Shown: positions 59,150 through 64,000 of the stretch, one piece after another | Position numbering within the stretch: the stretch's first letter is position 1 | How the letters are laid out: the number at the start of each line of letters is the position of its first letter | Assembly (NCBI RefSeq): GCF_012272695.1 | Contig: NZ_CP050902.1 | Span: forward strand, 186,001-250,000 | Direction of reading: 5' to 3' | DNA: 64,000 bases | Source: Nocardioides sp. JQ2195 | GTDB taxonomy: Bacteria > Actinomycetota > Actinomycetes > Propionibacteriales > Nocardioidaceae | Position numbers and translations under genes: made by a program | Notes under the pieces: model-generated | Seen by the model: only the letters and a program-made list of their open reading frames with translations | What the model was told of the DNA's origin: nothing | Databases searched by the model: none

Positions 59150-62100
59150 TCAGAGGTCGAAGAGTGAACCGGCCTCGTTGATGTCGGCCTGCTTCGGAGT
59201 GTTCTCCGCAGCCTTCGGCGTGGCCGGCTCGGAGTCGGCCGCCTGCTCGGGCTCGGCGTCGACGATCGTCTCCGGGTCGGACTCGGCCGCCTCCGGCGAC
59301 GCGTCCGTCGCAGCCTGGCTGAGCTCCGCACCGGACAGCGGCGCCTGGGCGGCGGCGCCCCCATCGGTCTCGGCATCGGCCTTCGCGGCAGTCTCCTCGG
59401 CCGGGGCGGTCTTGGCCGCTGGTGCCTCGGGCTCGGTGGCCGGGATGTCGAACAGCGAGCCGGACATGTCGATGTCCTGGGCGGGCTCGACCTTGGCCGG
59501 CTCGGCCGGTGCGGCATCGGTCTTCGCGGCAGGTGCCTCGGTGACGGCCTCCGTGACGGCCTCCTCGACCGGGGCGGTCTTGGCCGCTGGTGCCTCGGGC
59601 TCGGTGGCCGGGATGTCGAACAGCGAGCCGGACATGTCGATGTCCTGGGCGGGCTCGGCCTTGGCTGCAGGCGCAGCATCGGGCGCAGCATCGGGCGCTA
59701 CGTCCGGCGTCGCGTCGGCCTGCTCCGCGGCGGGTTCTGCCTTCGCCGCCGGAGCAGCAGGCTCGTCCGCGGAGATGTCGAACAGCGAACCGCTGCTACC
59801 GAGGTCGCCAGCCGGCTCCGCCTTCGCCGCCGGAGCGGCCTCGGCAGCCGGGGCGGACCCACCCGCGGCCGGCTTCGCCGCGGGGACGTCAGGCTCGACA
59901 TCGAAGAGCGACCCACCCGAGGCGGCCGGCTTCGCCGCGGGGGCGTCAGGCTCGACGTCGAAGAGCGACCCACCCGAGGCGGCCGGCTTCTCGGCAGGTG
60001 CCGAGTCGGCCGGGGTGTCGAAGAGCGACCCACCCGAGACGGCCGGCTTCTCGGCAGGTGCCGAGTCGGCCGGGGTGTCGAAGAGCGACGAGCCGCCGGA
60101 AGCCTTGGCGGCCGGGCCCACGTCCTCGGTGGCGGTGACCGTGTCGGCCGTCTGGGTGACGTCGCCGGCTGCGGGAGCGGCCTGTGTGGCGACGTCCTTC
60201 TTCGCGGCCGGGGCGTCCGACTTCCTGGCGGCCGGCTTGGGCGCACGCGTCGCGGCCTCGCCCTTGACCGAGGCCAGCAGCATCTGCGCGACGTCGAGCA
60301 CCTCGACCTCTTCGCGGGCACCACCGTTGGCCTGCTCGGCGGTCAGTCCGTCGGCCAGCATCACCCGGCAGAACGGGCAACCGACGGCGATCTGGTCGGC
60401 ACCGGTGCCGACGGCCTCCTTGGTGCGGTTGATGTTGATCCGCTCACCGATGGTCTCCTCCATCCACATGCGGGCACCACCGGCGCCACAGCAGAAGGAC
60501 TTCTCGGAGTTGCGCTCCATCTCCTTGACCTCGGCGCCCGGCAGGATCTGCAGCAGCTCGCGCGGCGGCGAGTAGACCTGGTTGTGGCGACCGAGGTAGC
60601 AGGGGTCGTGGTAGGTGATCGACCGTTTTGCCGCACCTGCTCCTTCACGAACGGGGGTGAGCTTGCCCTCGCGGACGAGACGGTTCAGCAGCTGGGTGTG
60701 GTGCACGACCTCCAGCTCGATGCCGAACTCCTTGTACTCGTTCTTGAGCGTGTTGAAGCAGTGCGCGCAGGTCGAGACGACCTTCTTGACCTTGAACTCC
60801 TTGAACGTCTCGACGTTCTGCTGGGCCAGCCCCTGGAAGACGAACTCGTTGCCGGCGCGGCGGGCCGGGTCACCGGTGCACGTCTCGCCGTTGCCGAGCA
60901 CGCCGAAGCTGACGCCGGCCATGTCGAGCAGCTCGGCGACGGCGCGCGTGGTCTTCTTGGCGCGGTCCTCGTAGGCGCCGGCGCAGCCGACCCAGAACAG
61001 CCAGTCGACCGACTCGAGCGAGTCAAGGTCCTTGCCGACCTCCTTGACCTCGAAGTCGAGGCCCTTGGCCCAGTCCATGCGGGCCGAGGCCGACATGTTC
61101 CACGGGTTGCCCTTGTTCTCGAGGCCCTTGAACAGCTGGTTCAGCTCGGCGGGGAAGTTGGACTCGACGAGCACCTGGTAGCGACGCATGTCGACGATGT
61201 GGTCGACGTGCTCAATGTCGACGGGGCACTGCTGGACGCAGGCGCCACACGAGGTGCAGCTCCAGAGGACGTCCTCGTCGATGACGAAGTCGCCACCCTC
61301 GGGGTTGTAGAACCAGTCGGTGACCTCCGGGCCGGAGCCGTCACTGTCGTGGTCGGTCTTGCCGATCAGCGAGCGCTGCGCGGCCTCGGGCTGCCCCTCG
61401 GAGTCGGCGGCCGGGGCGCCGGCGGTGGCGTAGGCGTGCTCGCGCAGGCCCATCATCAGCAGCTTCGGCGACAGCGGCTTCTCGGTGTTCCACGCAGGAC
61501 ACTGCGACTGGCAGCGACCGCACTCGGTGCAGGTGGTGAAGTCGAGGATGCCCTTCCATGAGAAGTCCTGGATCGAGCCGACGCCGAGGGTGGAGTCCTC
61601 GTCGAGGTCATCGATGTCGTCGAGCGTGATCGCCTTCCCACCCGAGGTGAGTGGCTTCAGGTTGCCCAGCGCCGTCCGGCCGGAGGACTCGCGCTTGAAC
61701 CAGATGTTGAACCAGGCGGTGAAACGGTGCCAGGCCACACCCATGGTCAGGTTGGAGGAGATCACCATCAGCCACGCCATCGCGGAGACGATCTTGACCA
61801 TGGCGATGAAGAAGATGATGTTCTCGAGCGCGGAGTGCGAGTCGGGGTACATCCCGCTGATCAGGTGGCTGATCGGGAAGTGCCAGGCCTCGGCGTCGTC
61901 GACGTGCTTGTACTCCGCGGCGCGGATGAAGATGATCGCGGAGCTCTCGAGGAACACCATCGCCTCGACGAAGTAGGCCTGCCACATGGTGGAGCCGAAG
62001 AAGCGGCTCTGGCGGCCGTTGGCGCTGGGACGCTTGATCACGCGGTAGATGAACAGCGGGATGATCGCCAGGGCGCCGAGGAGCCCGATGAACTCGCTGA

Positions 62101-62431
62101 TCCACTCGTAGACGAAGAAGTGGCCGATGATCGGCCAGGCGAACTCGGCGTCGAAGAGCTGGAAGAACGCCTGGGCCACGGCCGTGGAGAGCACGATGAA
62201 GGCCGCGAAGGCGAACCAGTGGAGGATGCCGACCCAGGTCCACTGCAGCATCCGCGTGTGCAGCACCGTCTCCTTCAGCATGACCAGCGTGCGCTGGCCC
62301 GGCTGGTCGGTGCGGCCGAGGGCCGGCTGGCCGATCTTGATGGTGGCCAACATCGACCGGACCGCTTTCACGGTCATCGCGACGGCCACGACCGTGAAGG
62401 CCAGCGACACCACAATGGCGAAGATCTGCAT
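59150..62431 (-). CDS. etfD: EtfD-like membrane Fe-S reductase with a repetitive SLFD tail
   Basis: 1093 aa. N-terminal cytochrome-b-like membrane part (about six helices in 1-240), two 4Fe-4S ferredoxin motifs (Cys301-304-307-311 and 392-395-398-402) and two CCG-type domains of the HdrD family (about 480-560; 605-690, with FCCGAGG and VGCPFCRV). In mycobacteria the orthologue (Rv0338c, EtfD) accepts electrons from ETF and so supports acyl-CoA dehydrogenases. The last 370 residues are a disordered Ala/Pro/Glu tail with eight SLFD motifs (at about 782, 802, 822, 841, 882, 936, 992, 1089), the last at the extreme C-terminus. Start ATG at 62431. Confidence 0.9.
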   Translation of the reverse strand: MQIFAIVVSLAFTVVAVAMTVKAVRSMLATIKIGQPALGRTDQPGQRTLVMLKETVLHTRMLQWTWVGILHWFAFAAFIVLSTAVAQAFFQLFDAEFAWPIIGHFFVYEWISEFIGLLGALAIIPLFIYRVIKRPSANGRQSRFFGSTMWQAYFVEAMVFLESSAIIFIRAAEYKHVDDAEAWHFPISHLISGMYPDSHSALENIIFFIAMVKIVSAMAWLMVISSNLTMGVAWHRFTAWFNIWFKRESSGRTALGNLKPLTSGGKAITLDDIDDLDEDSTLGVGSIQDFSWKGILDFTTCTECGRCQSQCPAWNTEKPLSPKLLMMGLREHAYATAGAPAADSEGQPEAAQRSLIGKTDHDSDGSGPEVTDWFYNPEGGDFVIDEDVLWSCTSCGACVQQCPVDIEHVDHIVDMRRYQVLVESNFPAELNQLFKGLENKGNPWNMSASARMDWAKGLDFEVKEVGKDLDSLESVDWLFWVGCAGAYEDRAKKTTRAVAELLDMAGVSFGVLGNGETCTGDPARRAGNEFVFQGLAQQNVETFKEFKVKKVVSTCAHCFNTLKNEYKEFGIELEVVHHTQLLNRLVREGKLTPVREGAGAAKRSITYHDPCYLGRHNQVYSPPRELLQILPGAEVKEMERNSEKSFCCGAGGARMWMEETIGERININRTKEAVGTGADQIAVGCPFCRVMLADGLTAEQANGGAREEVEVLDVAQMLLASVKGEAATRAPKPAARKSDAPAAKKDVATQAAPAAGDVTQTADTVTATEDVGPAAKASGGSSLFDTPADSAPAEKPAVSGGSLFDTPADSAPAEKPAASGGSLFDVEPDAPAAKPAASGGSLFDVEPDVPAAKPAAGGSAPAAEAAPAAKAEPAGDLGSSGSLFDISADEPAAPAAKAEPAAEQADATPDVAPDAAPDAAPAAKAEPAQDIDMSGSLFDIPATEPEAPAAKTAPVEEAVTEAVTEAPAAKTDAAPAEPAKVEPAQDIDMSGSLFDIPATEPEAPAAKTAPAEETAAKADAETDGGAAAQAPLSGAELSQAATDASPEAAESDPETIVDAEPEQAADSEPATPKAAENTPKQADINEAGSLFDL

Positions 62432-62540
62432 GGAAGAACTGCTCCTCGTCAAGCTTTCCTGCACCCGGAGTTCAGGCGCACGGCTGAGCCTATTGCTCCG
62501 CGCCCCCGTCCGTCAGGGGGTCCACGCTGTGAGGCTGATC

Positions 62541-64000
62541 CTACTTGTCGGTAACCAAGCGCACCGACGTCACCCGGCCGGACCGGGAGAACGTGATCGT
62601 CATCGGGACCCGTTGCTTCGACGCGGTCCGCGCGCAGATGCCGTAGGTGCGCCCCAGTCGCGTCCAGGGCTGGCCGACCTTCCGCATCACCGCGGTGGTG
62701 GTCATCCCCGGCTGCACCAACCGTCGCACCGCGGCCGGCGTACGACGCAGCTCCGGGTTGCGGCACGAGTCGGGCGCGATGCCCTGGGCCCGTTCCCAGG
62801 TCTGCAGGTAGGCCTCGGGGCCGCGACTGAGGTCCTCGACGATCGCCGTGCCCTGTGAGGCACCGCCGATCCGGCGGAGGTCCTCGATCCAGTCGGGGTA
62901 GAGACCGTAGTGGGCGACTCCGTCGATGTTGATGTCGTAGACGCGTTCGCCGCTGCGCTGCTGGCCGATCCGCACACCGTTCATCCCGGTGATCGGATAG
63001 GTCACCTTGTCGGCCGCGTCGGCACCGCGCGGGAGTCCCTGCTCGGCGAGTCCGTTGATGTCGGCGCCGTAGCCGAAGCCGAAGTAGAACCGCTTGTCGG
63101 CCCATCCGAGGTGGCGTTGCCACTTCTCGAGGAAGCCGGTGGAGTCTCCGGCCATCGGGGCGACGAAGCCGCCGAGGTCGTAGATGCGCGGGTAGGCGTC
63201 GGGGGTCGACCACGAGTGGCTGGACACGACTCCGGAGTAGCTCGCCTGCTCGAGCCGGGTCAGCGCGGCCTGGCGCCCCTTCACGCTCATGTGGTCGGGG
63301 TCGATCAGCATCTTCTTGGCCATCAGCTGGTCGATCGCGTAGCTGCCCAGGTCGGTGAGCCCGCGCTGGTTGCAGTGCAACGGGGTGCCGTAGAGCGGAA
63401 GGGCGGGCAGGCCGAGCCCGGCGACCTGGACCAGGGCACCGAAGAGCGCGTCCTGCTGGCCACCACTGATGTCGGGCAACCCGAGCTGGGTCCTGTCCGC
63501 GGACTCGCCGTCGGCCGGCTCGCAGTGCTTCATGTTCCAGAACGACCCGGTCTCGAGGAAGTTGGCCAGGTTGACCGCGACACCGACCGCGCCCTCGTCG
63601 CCGGCCACGCCCGACAGGGCGTTGTCGAACTTGTTGACCAGCTCCATCTGCCGGACCCCCATGTCATGGAGGTCGGTGAGCTGTCGCTTGATGGCGCCTC
63701 GGTCGCACTGCGGGATGTCGAGCTTCATGGTGCAGCCGAAGGGAATGCTGACCTCGATCCCCATCACCACGGCCAGCTTGCCCTGGTTGATCACGCGGCG
63801 CGCCTGCTCGGGACTGGTGACGATGCGGTACCACCCCTTGCCCGGTCCGCCGTACCGTGCGTCGATGTAGCGCTCCATCGCGCGCATGTCCTTGGCCTGC
63901 AGCTTCGCCGACTCCATGTCGTCGCAGGAGTTCTTCTTCATCGGATAGATCTGGCAGAGCTTGCCGTTCTCGACGAGCAGGTTGACGAAGATGCGTTGCC
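62541..64000 (-). CDS. M19-like (membrane dipeptidase family) protein, 5' end beyond the window
   Basis: The frame is open from the window edge (RIFVNLLVENGKLCQIYPMK) to a stop at 62541. The middle is a metallo-hydrolase barrel of the renal-dipeptidase/M19 kind, with GIEVSIPFGC, DPDHMSVKGRQAA and SGVVSSHSWSTPD as likely metal and substrate strands. Two Cys pairs (CDDM, CTMKL; HCEPAD, LHCNQRG) suggest disulfides, so it may be exported. The last 70 residues are a BamE/SmpA-like domain (GMTTTAVMRKVGQPWTRLGR). Peptidase activity is inferred; the N-terminus and signal peptide cannot be seen. Confidence 0.72.
   Translation of the reverse strand, partial: QRIFVNLLVENGKLCQIYPMKKNSCDDMESAKLQAKDMRAMERYIDARYGGPGKGWYRIVTSPEQARRVINQGKLAVVMGIEVSIPFGCTMKLDIPQCDRGAIKRQLTDLHDMGVRQMELVNKFDNALSGVAGDEGAVGVAVNLANFLETGSFWNMKHCEPADGESADRTQLGLPDISGGQQDALFGALVQVAGLGLPALPLYGTPLHCNQRGLTDLGSYAIDQLMAKKMLIDPDHMSVKGRQAALTRLEQASYSGVVSSHSWSTPDAYPRIYDLGGFVAPMAGDSTGFLEKWQRHLGWADKRFYFGFGYGADINGLAEQGLPRGADAADKVTYPITGMNGVRIGQQRSGERVYDINIDGVAHYGLYPDWIEDLRRIGGASQGTAIVEDLSRGPEAYLQTWERAQGIAPDSCRNPELRRTPAAVRRLVQPGMTTTAVMRKVGQPWTRLGRTYGICARTASKQRVPMTITFSRSGRVTSVRLVTDK

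Noticed and set aside
59153..60259. SLFD repeats as encapsulin cargo-loading peptides
   Set aside because: Only the GSL portion resembles them; the following residues are acidic rather than the hydrophobic/Lys pattern, and no encapsulin gene is in the window.

Overview
The window is very GC-rich, densely packed DNA from an actinobacterium, most likely Nocardioides or a close relative. Evidence: many GTG starts, several starts placed 7-8 nt after a -10 box (leaderless), DtxR/IdeR-type iron boxes, a KstR-type steroid box, an EtfD-type membrane iron-sulfur reductase, a mycothiol-dependent isomerase-like enzyme, a branched-chain keto-acid dehydrogenase operon of mycobacterial type, and palindromic repeats inside and between genes. 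The genus is inferred from gene content, not proven.

Layout. 1-7.5 kb: a catabolic island. A TRAP transporter (minus strand) and a plus-strand operon of two acyl-CoA dehydrogenase-like proteins, a CoA-transferase and an MFS permease flank an IclR regulator. The same TACGTA-NN-TACGTA palindrome lies upstream of both transcription units. 7.6-9.8 kb: a TetR/DHA2 efflux pair sharing an operator. 9.8-11.3 kb: 22-bp repeat arrays, then a KmtR-like metal sensor and a cation diffusion facilitator. 11.3-15.2 kb: an iron-box-controlled siderophore uptake operon whose ATPase carries an in-frame TAG. 15.4-19.1 kb: bkdABC-like E1alpha, E1beta and E2. 19.1-20.4 kb: a hairpin, a lipase remnant and a soluble Ser/Thr kinase.

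20.4-32.2 kb: mostly housekeeping and accessory metabolism: SDRs, a fused acyl-CoA carboxylase carboxyltransferase, a SufR-like regulator opposite a small Cys-containing ORF, an M1 peptidase, a GNAT, PaaN, an MDMPI-like enzyme and a thioredoxin-NHL protein. 32.2-38.4 kb: a complete mrpABCDEFG Na+/H+ antiporter operon, divergent from a transmembrane Ser/Thr kinase. 40.4-44.6 kb: a large FadE, an Rrf2 regulator, a third 22-bp array and an NTF2-like protein behind a KstR-type box. 44.6-49.3 kb: a secreted C39-like protein with a lipoprotein and a DUF2461 gene, tRNA-Gly(CCC), a GDSL hydrolase and dcd. 49.4-54.4 kb: a second, intact iron-box-controlled siderophore uptake operon ending in a siderophore-interacting protein.

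54.4-64 kb: a DUF4097 protein with a small partner, a ribbon-helix-helix protein beside palindromic sites, a secreted CocE-type hydrolase, a Gln/Trp-rich membrane protein, a strong bidirectional terminator, EtfD with a 370-residue tail carrying eight SLFD motifs, and the 3' part of an M19-like dipeptidase.

The acyl-CoA dehydrogenases pass electrons to ETF, whose membrane oxidase is expected to be EtfD, so much of the window serves acyl-CoA oxidation. The two iron operons and the Fe-S proteins make a second theme. The most unusual signals are the EtfD tail, the three-unit 22-bp arrays at three loci, the stop codon in the siderophore ATPase, the palindromic elements read through in frame in E2 and the thioredoxin-NHL gene, and several well-formed operators that predict regulons.
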